A stretch of 64,000 nucleotides of DNA from Leptodactylus fallax (GCA_947044405.1 CAMRHE010000460.1:62001-126000), one strand, 5' to 3'. Shown: positions 12,106-24,479, counted from the first letter of the stretch. Notes: generated from the sequence alone by a model not told the origin. Made by a program: numbers and translations.

Positions 12106-12412
12106 GTTGAGGAGTTTTCCAGGGGAAAAAAATATATATACGGTAAGAGTCACCTACGGCTACTGTACTCACCTCTCCCAGTCCTTCCTCTCTCTTGGCC
12201 TGTGACTGGCTGAGGATGCTGCGCTACCCCAGTACCTATTATCTGAATAGTAGCAGATCCAGTGCAGTACAGAAGCTTCCGGTACCCGGGGGCAGCTGGA
12301 TCCGCTATGTGGTGCTGGGTCCAAGTGTCGGACCACCAATCAAACACTGATGACCTGTGGCCAAGTCATCTACATAAAAAACGATCTGGAGCCAGAAAAC
12401 CCCTTTAATAAC
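12106..12412. mobile_element. Foldback MITE, 'aggtcatcagt' family
   Basis: Read on the minus strand, it starts 'aaaggggttttctggctcc', followed by 'atgacttggccacaggtcat' and a 'ggtccgacacttgg' block; the left side ends 'gaggagttttccagggg'. The same order of motifs occurs at 20101-20458, 39155-39545 and 48715-49145. Non-coding; mobility would depend on a transposase elsewhere. Confidence 0.6.
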
Positions 12413-12879
12413 TATAAACACCTTCTCGTACGAGCTTTGATCATTTTTCCGCAATTGTCTCCCTACCTTCATACAAGTGACCACACATCAATGAGCCTTC
12501 ACTTACACTACGCCTTATTTCATGGTGTTCCTTTTATTCCCACCCTCGCTTGTCCAAGGCCATATAAATGATGGCTATAAACAATGCACAGTATAACAGT
12601 TTTGCTGCTGCTCTGTATACATTACTATGACATGATGCAGCCTCTTTACCGTTCTTGTATTCCAAGTCCCCCCTGCCGAGTCCCCTTTATCTTATAAGGT
12701 GTCTGTAGGATGAACTGTGTAGTGTGAGAAGGTTGGTCTTATATTTCCCCTGGGTTCCCTGATAATGATTCAATGTTTACCTGTCCTTTCATTTTATCGT
12801 CACACCATAATGATCAATCCAAAAGGTTATCATACTAAAGCTGCAGCGCTGCGTATGGCCTAATACCTCGAAACCAGAA
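12413..12879. other. Unique sequence, no gene seen
   Basis: No recognisable gene, RNA or repeat. Short frames only. Confidence 0.45.
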
Positions 12880-13312
12880 AAGTCAATGATTATGTGATCA
12901 GTGATTGTGTGATCAGTGATTGTGTGATCCATGTGTGATCAGTGATTGTGTGATCCATGTGTGATCAGTGATTGTGTGATCAGTGATTGTGTGATCCATG
13001 TGTGCTCAATGATTATGTGATCCATGTGAGATCAGTGATGGTTTGATCCATGTGTGATCACTGTTATGTGATCCAGTGTGATCAGTGATTGTGTGATCCA
13101 TGTGTGATCAGTGATTGTGTGATCAGTGATTGTGTGATCAATGATTATGTGATCCATGTGTGATCAGTGATTGTGTGATCCATGTGTGATCAGTGATTGT
13201 GTGATCAGTGATTGTGTGATCACTGATTATGTGATCCATGTGTGATCACTGATTGTGTGATCCATGTGTGATCAGTGATTATGTGATCCATGTGTGATCA
13301 ATGATTATGTGC
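12880..13312. repeat. 15/11-bp tandem repeat rich in TGATCA
   Basis: Units of 'gtgatcagtgattgt' (15 bp) alternate with 'gtgatccatgt' (11 bp). Variants such as 'gatcaatgattat' and 'gatcactgattat' are scattered through it. Almost every long unit contains the palindrome TGATCA. It ends at 'gcggccagcgtgtattg'. Confidence 0.93.
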
Positions 13313-13453
13313 GGCCAGCGTGTATTGTAAATCCCACAGGAGGACAATGTATGTCTGTCTGCATAAAAATAATACTTACTGTGTTTGGTAACATGTAAAT
13401 GAATTTTGATAAACCCTTGCAAAATATGTTTTAAGTTTTTTATACAGTATAAT

Positions 13454-13660
13454 GCACTGTGCAAAAGTTTTAGGCAGGAGTGGATAAAATACTGCAAAGC
13501 AATAAAAGGGTTAATAGTTTATTTTTGTCAAATAACTAAATTAAATGAATGAAGAAAAGGGAAATGTAAATCCCATCAATATTTGGATTTACATTCCCAA
13601 ATGCTGAGTCTTACTGTGCAGAATTTATTTTCACACCTGCCTAAAACCTTTGCACAGTGC
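13454..13660. mobile_element. Tc1/mariner-type MITE with 23-bp inverted ends
   Basis: The left end 'gcactgtgcaaaagtttta' is the reverse complement, with one mismatch, of the right end 'taaaacctttgcacagtgc'. The roughly 207-bp element has no coding capacity; its interior has 'gaaatgtaaatcccatcaat' and 'ggatttacattcccaaatgc', themselves partly inverted. A related right end ('cctaaaacttttgcacagta') lies at 61123-61146. The terminal motif is of a type common in vertebrate Tc1/mariner elements; the family name is inference. Confidence 0.8.
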
Positions 13661-14765
13661 TGTATATTCACTGACATCTGCAAAGGTTGACTGTACGATT
13701 GATGATTTATGCCACAGTAAGTCAGGTATATCCTATGCAGGGCAAGTACAGTACGCTCTTATTAGGGCATATGGAGGCTGTATAGATCCTTAGAGGGGGC
13801 TCCTGCTCAGCAGCAATTAAAAAAAACCCTAAAAAAATTCTATTAAATTTAGCAGAGGCCTGCATTGTTGTTAAGGCAGAGTTCACACATTTATAGAGGA
13901 CCTTTTGCCATGTTCAGCTCTTTGCATCCCTTAAAGGGAGTCTGTCTCCAGAACAGTGTCAGCCAGGCGTGAATAAAACGCCTTTATCTGCGTTGCGATC
14001 ACTGCTCAGATATTAGACTCCATGACTCTGACGCCACAGCCCTGGTTACATTCATAGGAACTCAATCACGGGCTTTTCAAATCCGCCGCACCTTCCTTGT
14101 GTAAATCTGACCTAAAAGCCTGCAATCTAGGGTCCGAGCACAAGCGACAATTAAAAGCTGCTTTTATCAATTCCAGTGAAAATAAGGATGATAATAATAG
14201 TAATAAAAGATATAAAACAATAGCGTCTCGTGCACGCAGCGACCAACCAGCAATTACTGTAAACAAATGTACCCAGACCGTAAGCCAGGCTGAAACAGAA
14301 GCGCCACGCTGCCGATGGGACAACCACCCACACAGCACTTGGCAGGAAAACAACTTAGTATGGAGAGAATTACCATACTGGAGAATATCGGGACCGGGAA
14401 TCAATACGAGAACAAGCTCTTTGTTTTGTTTCTGGCACAGACACATTGTAGGATCCTCTAAATACCGCCATCTGTTTCCAACAATTACATGGTTTACCCA
14501 AAATATCTGCACGTCTCGCCAAAGCATGCACTAAAGCTGACCCATTCCAAGGTAACATTACACAAGGGAAAGAACGGCACAAAATACAGATACAAAGGAT
14601 GAGACAGTAACAAGTCAACAGTCTATAAATAGAGGACTAGATATTAGAAATCCTTCTCTTCAATCTGTTTAAAAATTTTTTCAGTCACTTCCAAATTGGT
14701 TTTGTTTCAGGGAAAGCTGGGTGAAAGCCCATTATGGTATGGCCGCCATCAAAGCTTTCACAGGC
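13661..14765. other. Unique sequence with no supported gene
   Basis: Two overlapping open frames of about 145-153 codons on opposite strands (14066-14534) have no recognisable domain and lie in the same DNA, so at most one could be real. 'aaagggagtctgtctccaga' at 13931 resembles a MITE terminus. 'cagggaaagctgggtga' at 14709 is a half copy of the foldback at 22063-22150. Confidence 0.4.
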
Positions 14766-14774
14766 TGTAAAGGG

Positions 14775-17700
14775 AGCCTTTCACCAGTACCAACATATCA
14801 CCCCAGCCCTGCAGATAGATAGGTTACTGTCACCAGAACCAGCATATCACCCCAGCCCTGCAGATAGATAGGTTAGTGTCACCAGAACCAGAATATCACC
14901 CCAGCCCTGCAGATAGATAGGTTAGTGTCACCAGAACCAGCATATCACCCCAGCCCTGCAGATAGATAGGTTAGTGTCACCAGACCCCATCATATCACCC
15001 CAGCCCTGCAGATAGATAGGTTAGTGTCACCAGTACCAGCATATCACCCCAGCCCTGCAGATAGATAGGTTACTGTCACCAGAACCAGCATATCACCCCA
15101 GCCCTGCAGATAGATAGGTTACTGTCACCAGAACCAGCATATCACCCCAGCCCTGCAGATAGATAGGTTAGTGTCACCAGAACCAGCATATCACCCCAGC
15201 CCTGCAGATAGATAGGTTACTGTCACCAGACCCAGCATATCACCCCAGCCCTGCAGATAGATAGGTTACTGTCACCAGACCCAGCATATCACCCCAGCCC
15301 TGCAGATAGATAGGTTACTGTCACCAGAACCAGCATATCACCCCAGCCCTGCAGATAGATAGGTTAGTGTCACCAGAACCAGCATATCATCCCAGCCCTG
15401 CAGATAGATAGGTTAGTGTCACCAGACCCCAGCATATCACCCCAGCCCTGCAGATAGATAGGTTAGTGTCACCAGACCCAGCATATCACCCCAGTCCTGC
15501 AGATAGATAGGTTAGTGTCACCAGACCCAGCATATCACCCCAGCCCTGCAGATAGATAGGGTAGTGTCACCAGACCCAGCATATCACCCCAGTCCTGCAG
15601 ATAGATAGGTTAGTGTCACCAGAACCAGCATATCACCCCAGCCCCTGCAGATAGATAGGTTAGTGTCACCAGAACCAGCATATCACCCCAGCCCTGCAGA
15701 TAGATAGGTTAGTGTCACCAGAACCAGCATATCACCCTAGCCCTGCAGATAGATAGGTTAGTGTCACCAGAACCAGCATATCACCCCAGCCCTGCAGATA
15801 GATAGGTTAGTGTCACCAGAACCAGCATATCACCCCAGCCCTGAAGATAGATAGGTTAGTGTCACCAGAACCAGCATATCACCCCAGCCCTGCAGATAGA
15901 TAGGTTACTGTCACCAAAACCGGCATATCACCCCAGCCCTGCAGATAGATAGGTTACTGTCACCAGAACTAGCATATCACCCCAGCCCTGCAGATAGATA
16001 GGTTAGTGTCACCAGACCCAGCATATCACCCCAGTCCTGCAGATAGATAGGTTAGTGTCACCAGACCCAGCATATCACCCCAGCCCTGCAGATAGATAGG
16101 TTACTGTCACCAGACCCAGCATATCACCCCAGCCCTGCAGATAGATAGGTTACTGTCACCAGTACCAGCATATCACCCCAGCCCTGCAGATAGATAGGTT
16201 ACTGTCACCAGACCCAGCATATCATCCCAGCCCTGCAGATAGATAGGTTAGTGTCACCAGAACCAGCATATCACCCCAGCCCTGCAGATAGATAGGTTAG
16301 TGTCACCAGAACCAGCATATCACCCCAGCCCTGCAGATAGATAGGTTAGTGTCACCAGAACCGGCATATCACCCCAGCCCTGCAGATAGATAGGTTAATG
16401 TCACCAGACCCCAGCATATCACCCCAGCCCTGCAGATAGATAGGTTACTGTCACCAGAACCAGCATATCACCCCAGCCCTGCAGATAGATAGGTTAGTGT
16501 CACCAGACCCCCAGCATATCACCCCAGCCCTGCAGATAGATAGGTTAGTGTCACCAGAACCAGCATATCACCCCAGCCCTGCAGATAGATAGGTTACTGT
16601 CACCAGACCCCAGCATATCACCCCAGCCCTGCAGATAGATAGGTTACTGTCACCAGAACCAGCATATCACCCCAGCCCTGCAGATAGATAGGTTAGTGTC
16701 ACCAGACCCAACATATCACCCCAGCCCCGCAGATAGATAGGTTAGTGTTACCAGACCCAGCATATCACCCCAGCCCTGCAGATAGATAGGTTAGTGTCAC
16801 CAGACCCCGGTATATCGCCCCAGCCCTGCAGATAGATAGGTTAGTGTCACCAGAACCAGCATATCACCCCAGCCTGCAGATAGATAGGTTAGTGTCACCA
16901 GACCCCAGCATATCACCCCAGCCCTGCAGATAGATAGGTTACTGTCACCAGAACCAGCATATCACCCCAGTCCTGCAGATAGATAGGTTAGTGTCACCAG
17001 AACCAGCATATCACCCCAGCCCTGCAGATAGATAGGTTAGTGTCACCAGACCCAGCATATCACCCCAGCCCTGCAGATAGATAGGTTAGTGTCACCAGAA
17101 CCAGCATATCACCCCAGCCCTGCAGATAGATAGGTTACTGTCACCAGACCCCAGCATATCACCCCAGCCCTGCAGATAGATAGGTTAGTGTCACCAGACC
17201 CAGCATATCACCCCAGCCCCGCAGATAGGTAGGTTAGTGTTACCAGACCCCAGCATATCACCCCAGCCCTGCAGATAGATAGGTTAGTGTCACCAGACCC
17301 AAATCACCCCAGCCCTGCAGATAGATAGGTTAGTGTCACCAGAACCAGCATATCACCCCAGCCTGCAGATAGATAGGTTAGTGTCACCAGACCCCAGCAT
17401 ATCACCCCAGCCCTGCAGATAGATAGGTTACTGTCACCAGAACCAGCATATCACCCCAGCCCTGCAGATAGATAGGTTAGTGTCACCAGTACCCAGCATA
17501 TCACCCCAGCCCTGCAGATAGATAGGTTAGTGTCACCAGAACCAGCATATCACCCCAGCCCTGCAGATAGATAGGTTAGTGTCACCAGACCCAGCATATC
17601 ACCCCAGCCCTGCAGATAGATAGGTTAGTGTCACCAGACCCAGCATATCACCCCAGTCCTGCAGATAGATAGGTTAGTGTCACCAGAACCAGCATATCAC

Positions 17701-18268
17701 CCCAGCCCTGCAGATAGATAGGTTAGTATCACCAGACCCAGCATATCACCCCAGCCCTGCAGATAGATAGGTTAGTGTCACCAGAACCAGCATATCACCC
17801 CAGCCCTGCAGGTAGATAGGTTAGTGTCACCAGATCCAGCATATCACCTCAGCCCTGCAGATAGATAGGTTAGTGTCACCAGACCCAGCATATCCCCCCA
17901 GCCCTGCAGATAGATAGGTTAGTGTCACCAGAACCAGCATATCACCCCAGCCCTGCAGATAGATAGGTTACTGTCACCAGAACCAGCATATCACCCCAGC
18001 CCTGCAGATAGATAGGTTAGTGTCACCAGAACCAGCATATCACCCCAGCCCTGCAGATAGATAGGTTAGTATCACCAGACCCAGCATATCACCCCAGCCC
18101 TGCAGATAGATAGGTTAGTGTCCCCAGAACCAGCATATCACCCCAGCCCTGCAGATAGATAGGTTAGTGTCACCAGAACCAGCATATCACCCCAGCCCTG
18201 CAGATAGATAGGTTAGTGTCACCAGAACCAGCATATCACCCCAGCCATGCAGATAGATAGGTTAGGGT
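14775..18268 (+). repeat. 49-bp minisatellite (plus orientation), about 71 units
   Basis: Each unit carries 'gtcaccagaaccagcatatc', 'accccagccctgcagatag' and 'ataggtta'. Variation is mostly at 'ttactg/ttagtg' and 'agaacc/agaccc/agtacc', plus single-base indels such as 'gacccc'. The left edge is 'aaagggagcctttcaccagt', which looks like a MITE terminus. The right edge continues without a break into the MITE body at 18270. The same unit occurs inverted at 26385-28832. Confidence 0.97.
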
Positions 18269-18545
18269 CACCTGAATCAAATGGTGTTTTTGTCTTGTGA
18301 ATCGCTGCCTCTGTTGTTGAGATATTGTAATTTTTGTAAATATGCAAATGAGCATTTTGGAGCAATGAGGGCACAGTAACTTAACTCTTTGGAGCAATGG
18401 CAACACCCTTATTGTTCCAATGAGCTCATTTGCAAAAACAGTGATATCGCAGCTACGGAGACAACTATTCCCAAGGGGAAAATATTGTTTCATTCAGGTG
18501 AACCCAAAGCTATCTATCTACAGGGCTTGGTTGATATGCTAAGTT
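18233..18545. mobile_element. MITE whose left arm became the 49-bp array
   Basis: The last array unit runs into 'gtcacctgaatcaaatggtg'. About 220 bp on, the inverted arm appears as 'cattcaggtgaacccaaagc' followed by 'tatctatctacagggcttgg' and 'ttgatatgct', a single reverse-complement copy of the 49-bp unit. The central part contains 'gttgttgagatattgtaatt' and 'aatgagcattttggagcaat', shared with the fuller element at 40219-40653. Non-coding. Arm order and the shared centre indicate that the array arose by tandem amplification of one arm. Confidence 0.85.
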
Positions 18546-20100
18546 GATATGATAAGTTTTATCCCATCTTATAAAGTGATAATATATCAATAATATTTCC
18601 CATCACTTTGTAATCGGTGTGGGTACATCCTCTAGGACCCCCCAGCAATCTTAAGAATGAAGGGGCCACAATGCTGTGTTCCCTTCCAAGTCTGCCTTGC
18701 ACAGCAGCCCTGCAGGACGTACTGATTACCGCCATAAAGCCCCAGTTAGATAGAGAGGCCTTTGAGCAGGTTTTAGAAGTGGACGCAATACTAAATTAGT
18801 CCATCATGGATCCCAAATAAATGGCATCACCTAACGATATGACATCACTTCATAAAATGGTAATCCTTTAAAAGGGTTTTCTGTGACCTATATATTGAGG
18901 ACCTATCAATATGTGATCGTTCCAGGACCAGCCGATCAACTACTCAATGAGCGCTGAGGCCTTTAGTCTCAGTCACATTTATTGATCACATGGTAGGGCA
19001 GCAGCTCAGTCCTATTGAAGTGAATGATGCTGAGCTGCAATACCAAGCACAGCCACTATGATACGTAAGGCGCTGTGCTTGGTATTCAGTGAAGAGGCCG
19101 CAGTGTTCAGGTGAGTATATGACTACAAGGCTTACTTGCCATTCAGGAATATGGGAAAGCTGAAACAGCTTCCATTCTGATGACACACAGCTTTCCCAGA
19201 AAGTCTTTACACACCGTATAAGTCTGCTTGATATACTGCACCTTTAACAGCGCTGTTCTGCTCCAGTGAAGACATGACAGATGAAGAATTACGATTAAAA
19301 TAAAATATGCAGCAAAGTGACATAAATTTTATATAAAAAAGGTTGTGTATATGAAATGGATGTTAAAATCTGACCGCGCGTCTATGTGATCGCTGTCATG
19401 TAAGTGCACGTGTGCAGAAAGAGACTGCAGGATAATAGAAGACACTTTTCTTTAGTTACAGATGCCTTAAGAAGGTTGTCTAAATGCCCTATTATTACAT
19501 AAGAACATCATAGAGGACGTCCACCCTATAAACCAAGGCGAACCAGCTCCTATTCCTAAAGACTTGCTCCACCTCTGTATCCTGAATGGCCGCCATGTAC
19601 TACTGTCTATGTATCCTGTAGTGACTGCTGCAGGGTAACTGCCTGGTAGTTTGGTATTGCCAAGGCATGGACCCCTGGCGGTCACCTCACTGCCTGGCGG
19701 ACAGATTTTTATAGGGGATGTTCTCATGACCATGGACCGTACATCACATGATTTTTCATCCACTGGCAATAATCAGAGTAAATGACACAACAGAGATCTA
19801 GAATTGATACAGAAAGTAGATTGGGAAATTGCAGAACTTTTCATTATACAAACAATAACATTTTTCTTTTTATATTGGTCTAAAACTGGACAATCCCTTT
19901 AATAGCAAGGCCAAGGCCGGAGCAGAATTTTGATCTACAAAGGCCCCAAGCACACGACCCTCTATGGGGGCCTCTGATATGTTCTGTTCCCCTTACACAG
20001 AGCAGGACCCGACCTGCTCTGTACTCACCGGTGTCACGGAATAGATCGGAACCCCCCACAGAGGTCGGCCCCACATCAGAAGCACCCTCAGTCCTGTGCA
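18546..20100. other. Mostly unique sequence with partial foldback elements
   Basis: 18866-19100 starts 'aaaagggttttctgtgacct' and holds 'aggacctatcaatatg', matching one arm of the foldback family at 20101-20458. It also has a local inverted pair, 'taccaagcacagccac' with 'gcgctgtgcttggtat'. At 19145-19200 'gggaaagctgaaacagctt' is mirrored by 'agctttccc'. A 100-codon minus-strand frame at 19467-19769 has no recognisable domain. Confidence 0.4.
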
Positions 20101-20458
20101 TGGGGCCTAAAGGGCTTTCCAGGCAAATGATATAGATGACATATCCTTAGGCTAGGTCATCAGTATCAGATTGGCAGGGGTCCGACACCCTGGACCCCCA
20201 CTGCCCAGCTCTTCTCAGCAGCCGCTGTATAGGACACTTAGTTACTGCAGATCAGCTCTTATACAAGTGAATGGGATCTGACCTGCAGTAAGTCAGCACA
20301 GGCACTACAAGTGCTAAGAGCTTCTGGCTTTGTTCTCTGTATCGCTGCTGCTGAGAGCATGAATCCGGGGTGTCAGAAAACTGGTCTGGGGTGTCAGACC
20401 CCGTCAATCTATTATTGACGACATCAATATCATTTGCTTAGAAAACCCCTTTAATTTT
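20101..20458. mobile_element. Foldback MITE, 'aggtcatcagt' family (best-defined copy)
   Basis: The left end has 'aaagggctttccaggcaaat' then 'gatatagatgac', and the right end mirrors it with 'gacatcaatatcatttgctt' then 'agaaaacccctttaa'. Just inside come 'aggtcatcagtatcagattg' and 'ggggtccgacaccc'. The interior is non-coding with smaller internal inverted repeats. Other copies are at 22915-23290, 39155-39545 and 48715-49145. Confidence 0.75.
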
Positions 20459-21159
20459 TTTTAAAAAAGCTAGATCCTATTTTTTCACTGGTCTTAGTAT
20501 TTGGGGAACAATCACATCTACACTTCATAAGATGTGGAACTTAACACTGCTGCTGAGGGGCCCATAAACACCTGAAACACGATTTCAGTGACGGCAGAAA
20601 TGGTCATGCACAGGCGCCCTGCTTTTTTGGGCCAGGTGACCTCTGCAGCCAATCACAGGCCTCAGTGGTCACTGATGATGTCATCCAGGGGACCTATACA
20701 GAAGACCAGAGCTGCTGCTGCTGTAGGGAGAGGTGAGTAATGGCTTTATGTTTATAGGCCCCTCAGCAGCCCTATTAAACAATAAAAAAAATAGTCAGAA
20801 CACCCTTTTAAAAAAGGGGGAGAGATTCTCTCATCCAGGACCCTTTCCCAAATATCAAAGTTACTATCAATCTGGTCTGTGTAATGCTTTATTTTCCCTG
20901 TGGGGGCGCTGCACAGGACACTTGTTGCTGAATTCCCCCACCAAATTACAGGTAATCACCTGGTAGGGCAAGCAGCGCCTTTTCCCCAAGTGTCAATGTG
21001 GGGGGTCAACAAAGCACTTTCCTTGCCCAAAGTATTTAGACACAGGGCGGAGCAGCAAAGTGAACCTTTAAGGAAAGAAATTGCCCAGATAGGACTGTGT
21101 GACTGTAGGTGACCCTGCGATCGGCGTATTATAGGGGACCCCTACAACAACAATGTAAC
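20459..21159. other. Unique sequence with a long-spaced inverted repeat
   Basis: 'gctgctgaggggcccataaa' near 20550 is mirrored by 'tttataggcccctcagcagc' near 20751-20770, enclosing about 175 bp. This is probably another foldback element with weak outer ends ('gaacaccctttta' at 20798). No gene seen. Confidence 0.45.
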
Positions 21160-21225
21160 ATAATAATAATACATTTTATTTATATAGCGCCAACATATTC
21201 CGCAGCACTGTACATTACATTACAG
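21160..21225 (-). mobile_element. SINE/L2-type 3' tail fragment
   Basis: On the minus strand this reads 'tgctgcggaatatgttggcg' then 'ctatataaataaa' and a TAT/ATT-rich tail. This stem plus simple-repeat tail is the usual 3' end of L2-mobilised SINEs and LINEs in amphibians and fish. Only the tail is present. Confidence 0.6.
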
Positions 21226-22062
21226 GTGACAGCCGCGCTCCAATAAAAGTGAATGGAGACGGCGGAGTCACTTTATAGGTAAATGTGACCCTGACCCGAA
21301 ATGCGTCACATCAGCATCCTGCGAATCAGGTCACGTGATCAGGTCATATAATAAAAGTGGCGCAATAAAATATAATTCAGAAATACTAAGAATTTATACA
21401 ATGTGGAAACCACATTACCTTCAGAATCCTGGGAGAGAGTGAAGATTCCATAGTGGATCACCTGGATCTGGGGGGATCTCTGACTACAATAGATCAGCAC
21501 TTACATCCCCTGCCCCATGCACTTCTGATACGGCAGGTCTGTACAGGGCTCTGTAGGTTGCTGCGCCTCAGTTTGCGTCCAGTTATGGATTTGCAGAGTG
21601 TCAGACACAACTTTGGTAACCAAGTAACGCACTATGGGACCCGGACCGCAAGGTGTGTTTATGTAGCCGTAAGTGCTGCCCTGCAATTAACCCCGTCAGT
21701 GCCGTGCACTGCCTGAAAAGACGCATAAACTGCGGGGAAAGCCAGAAATCAGAGCAGGCGCAGCCCCTGGTCCTCTATATGTATATGTGTATGTAGATAT
21801 CTAGGTATATATATATATATATATAGACAGCCGCCCGATGTATCTGTAAAGTGAAACTTGCCGCACTCCCGGAGGTCGTTGGGTTCCCATGGTAACCATG
21901 GTGCTTGTGTACAGACATCATGGCTGCCTGTAGCCTTCCCTGACAGGAACTTTTCACTCCTGTTAATGGCCGAGTAGTTCATTTGCATTACAAAACCTTA
22001 CAGCTAGGAGGCTGAGGTGACCCATCTTACCAGCCTATGCTGAGGAAACTAAATGGTGCAGG
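21226..22062. other. Unique sequence with a (TA)n microsatellite
   Basis: No gene recognised. A short dinucleotide run, 'gtatatatatatatatatat', lies at about 21805-21826. 'ccatggtaaccatgg' near 21888-21902 is a short perfect palindrome. Confidence 0.45.
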
Positions 22063-22150
22063 AACCAGGGAAAGCTGGGTGAGAACTCCTGTCCTGTGGG
22101 ACCTGGAATGGCAACTATATTGGTTATCACCCAGCTTTCCTAGAAACAGA
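22063..22150. mobile_element. Small foldback element
   Basis: 'cagggaaagctgggtgagaa' on the left is mirrored by 'ttatcacccagctttcctag' on the right across about 50 bp. A half copy ('cagggaaagctgggtga') is at 14709-14725, so this is dispersed rather than a chance hairpin. Confidence 0.55.
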
Positions 22151-22914
22151 ACTCAATTGTCAAATAAAGCGTCATTCACACGAATGTCAAAAACGGTTCT
22201 TCAGTGAAGCCAGAGGAGTTCACCTCGCCTTCAGTGCACATACCCCGCACCTCCGGCACTTGCACAATGAAGCCGGGGTGTACTGAAGAACTCCCCTATT
22301 TCCGCCTCGCCCAGCGTCCTAGAGCCTCCTTTCTATTGTACTTCTCATTTTGCTCTAATATTGTAGTCACTTCCATTTAGTCATCATTACCTTCACATAT
22401 AGAAAGTTTCATTCCATTCCAATAACTCCTTGGTATGTTAAGCTTTTGTGTCAATGAGTGTTGATTGTTTTTAGAATCCAGGAATTCTTGCAGTGAGCTC
22501 TTTGATACAGACGTTGTAATCTCTGAATATAATTACTAATACAATGAAGTGCTCACAGGCACAATTCCATGAAATCATCAGCATAATACAGCACTAACTG
22601 GGATACTCTGTAGGGACAATGCTAATTAAAATGATAAAAGAAGTTACAATGGACTGGAGCACATCTGTATACTCTGCCACATTGTAGCATTGTCTTTGGT
22701 TTTTTCCACAAATTATGTTCAACACAATTTCTTAATGTTTGTCTTTATACAGAGACAGTGAAGCTTCAAGTAACTACACTATCCAGGCCTTGAGGGTGTC
22801 ATGCTATAGCTTTCTGCATTACGGGCACCAAGGTAGGTAAAGTTTATTTTTATTGGGGATGTAGGGTATTTTGCCAAGTCAAAATCTAAATTTCAGAGAT
22901 TTAATTTATAGGAA
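22151..22914. other. Unique AT-rich sequence, candidate conserved non-coding DNA
   Basis: No repeats, no long frames. The run from about 22320 to 22700 is non-repetitive and rich in ATTA/TAAT-type motifs. That is compatible with a regulatory element, but nothing in the sequence proves it. Confidence 0.3.
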
Positions 22915-23290
22915 TTCTCTGGGACAATAATATTAAGACCTATTCTTAGGGTATAGTAGATCATCGCTATCAGATGGTTGAGAGTCTACCTTTCATTCCC
23001 CTGCTGATCAGGCCTAGTACTATACAGTATACAGAGCTGGAAGCCGATGGCTCTGTGCATTGTATAGTGGCTGTGCAGCCTCACTGCAGCTCTGCTCCTA
23101 TTAAAGTGAAAGCGAGCTCAGCTGTAATAACTTGGCTTCATACAATGTACAGCACCATCTGCTTCCTGCTCTGTACAATGTATACTACTGGGCCTGACAC
23201 CAGTTCCGAACTCCTGGTCGATGTGGGTCTTGTTGTCGGCTCCCTTGGTTCAGATATTAATGGCCATCCCTAATGATAAACTCCTTTTAC
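22915..23290. mobile_element. Foldback MITE, 'aggtcatcagt' family (diverged)
   Basis: The left end 'ggaattctctgggacaata' is followed by 'cctattcttagggtatagta' and 'gatcatcgctatcag', in the order seen in the clearer copies. The right end has 'ttcagatattaatggcc'. An internal inverted pair, 'gcattgtatagtggctgtg' and 'catacaatgtacagcacc', is visible. Non-coding; open frames through it are by-products. Confidence 0.5.
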
Positions 23291-24479
23291 GTGAATGGGA
23301 GCAGTGCTGCAGTATAAGGCATGGCCACTATCCAGTGGACTGAGCCGTGCTGTTCTGGCGCCTGTTTTAGAGCACAGCTCCCCTTCAAACAACTGTTTGG
23401 TGAGGGTGCCGGGATTAGGATCTCTAACTATTGGATCTAATTCTGACACTCTGGAATTTCAGAAGTTTCTTAGAAATGTTAATGTATGTTTATAAAGGGA
23501 TAAAGCTGATCATTTCTGGAAAGATCTAATATAAGGACCCAAACCCAACACATTGCATACAGGGACAACACCAATATATTCCTTTCTCGGTCTGTATTCC
23601 TATAACTGATGTTTGCCTAGATCATCGTGTGACTGTACAGTCTACGAAGCCCTCTGTAGTCAGTTCTTGAGGGTTTATCTATCTAATCATAGAGTCTCAA
23701 TCCCGAGCTTAATGATTTAAGACGTAATCTTCTCAACAGCGCCATAATAAGCTTGTGCAGCAAAGTGTTAATGTCATCTCATTGGTGTAATTGTCAGTCA
23801 TCCTAAAACAAACTGCTTGACAGAGAGATTCAGGCTAGGGACAAAAAATCATTATCTGTTGGCAGTACATTGCCCTGTCTAATAAGGACTCTGCTGCTGA
23901 CGGACAATGAAAGTACATGCTGGGAAAAGGAAGGCTTTAGTGATCCTTCCCCCTCCATGTCCTCTGTATTGAGACCAGAGCAGAACAAGTGCTGATCGGC
24001 ATGTTTTGTAGAAATATCTGCTTATCTAATACTACCCTAAGCCTGGTGATTTATTTTAGTGTATTGCTTTATATTGCAAAGGTTGAAAACTGTAACCAAA
24101 CCCACCGCAATAATTGACACCCTTTTTTTTCTGCAGTGTGTGAATGGGACTAAAATCCTATCCACTACACTGCTAATGTACATTGCAGTGGGTACGCCCC
24201 TGGCGATTCTGCTCCGGCTAACATGCTGCAAACTCACCCAGTGTGTCTCCGGCCTTAGGTCTCATGCACACTTGGTTGTATGCACGGGGCCTTCCAAACA
24301 TTATTACATCCAAAGGTTGGGTTCTCATACTGTGATAGATATGATAAGTAGTGTCTTTTGTCATACAAGTGTTTTCTGGTTACATACAGTATTAATAAGG
24401 GTTAATCAATTTTCTAACGTAAAGGTAGTGCGCCCACACATCTAAGGTCAAGATGTTGGCGGACAAGTTTTTTTAATGT
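23291..24479. other. Unique sequence, candidate conserved non-coding DNA
   Basis: No gene recognised. The stretch at about 23620-23830 is free of the window's repeats and contains closely spaced TAAT/ATTA-type motifs ('cttaatgatttaagac', 'agtgttaatgtcatc'). I flag it only as a candidate for a conservation test. An open frame of 128 codons (24059-24445) has no recognisable features. Confidence 0.3.

Noticed and set aside
14066..14534. Two overlapping frames of about 150 codons on opposite strands
   Set aside because: Neither has a recognisable domain, splice context or start signal; overlap of this length on both strands is common in stop-poor DNA.
14775..18268. Regularly spaced repeats resembling a CRISPR array
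   Set aside because: The units are contiguous 49-bp repeats with no unique spacers, in a eukaryotic-type context with MITE and LINE sequence.
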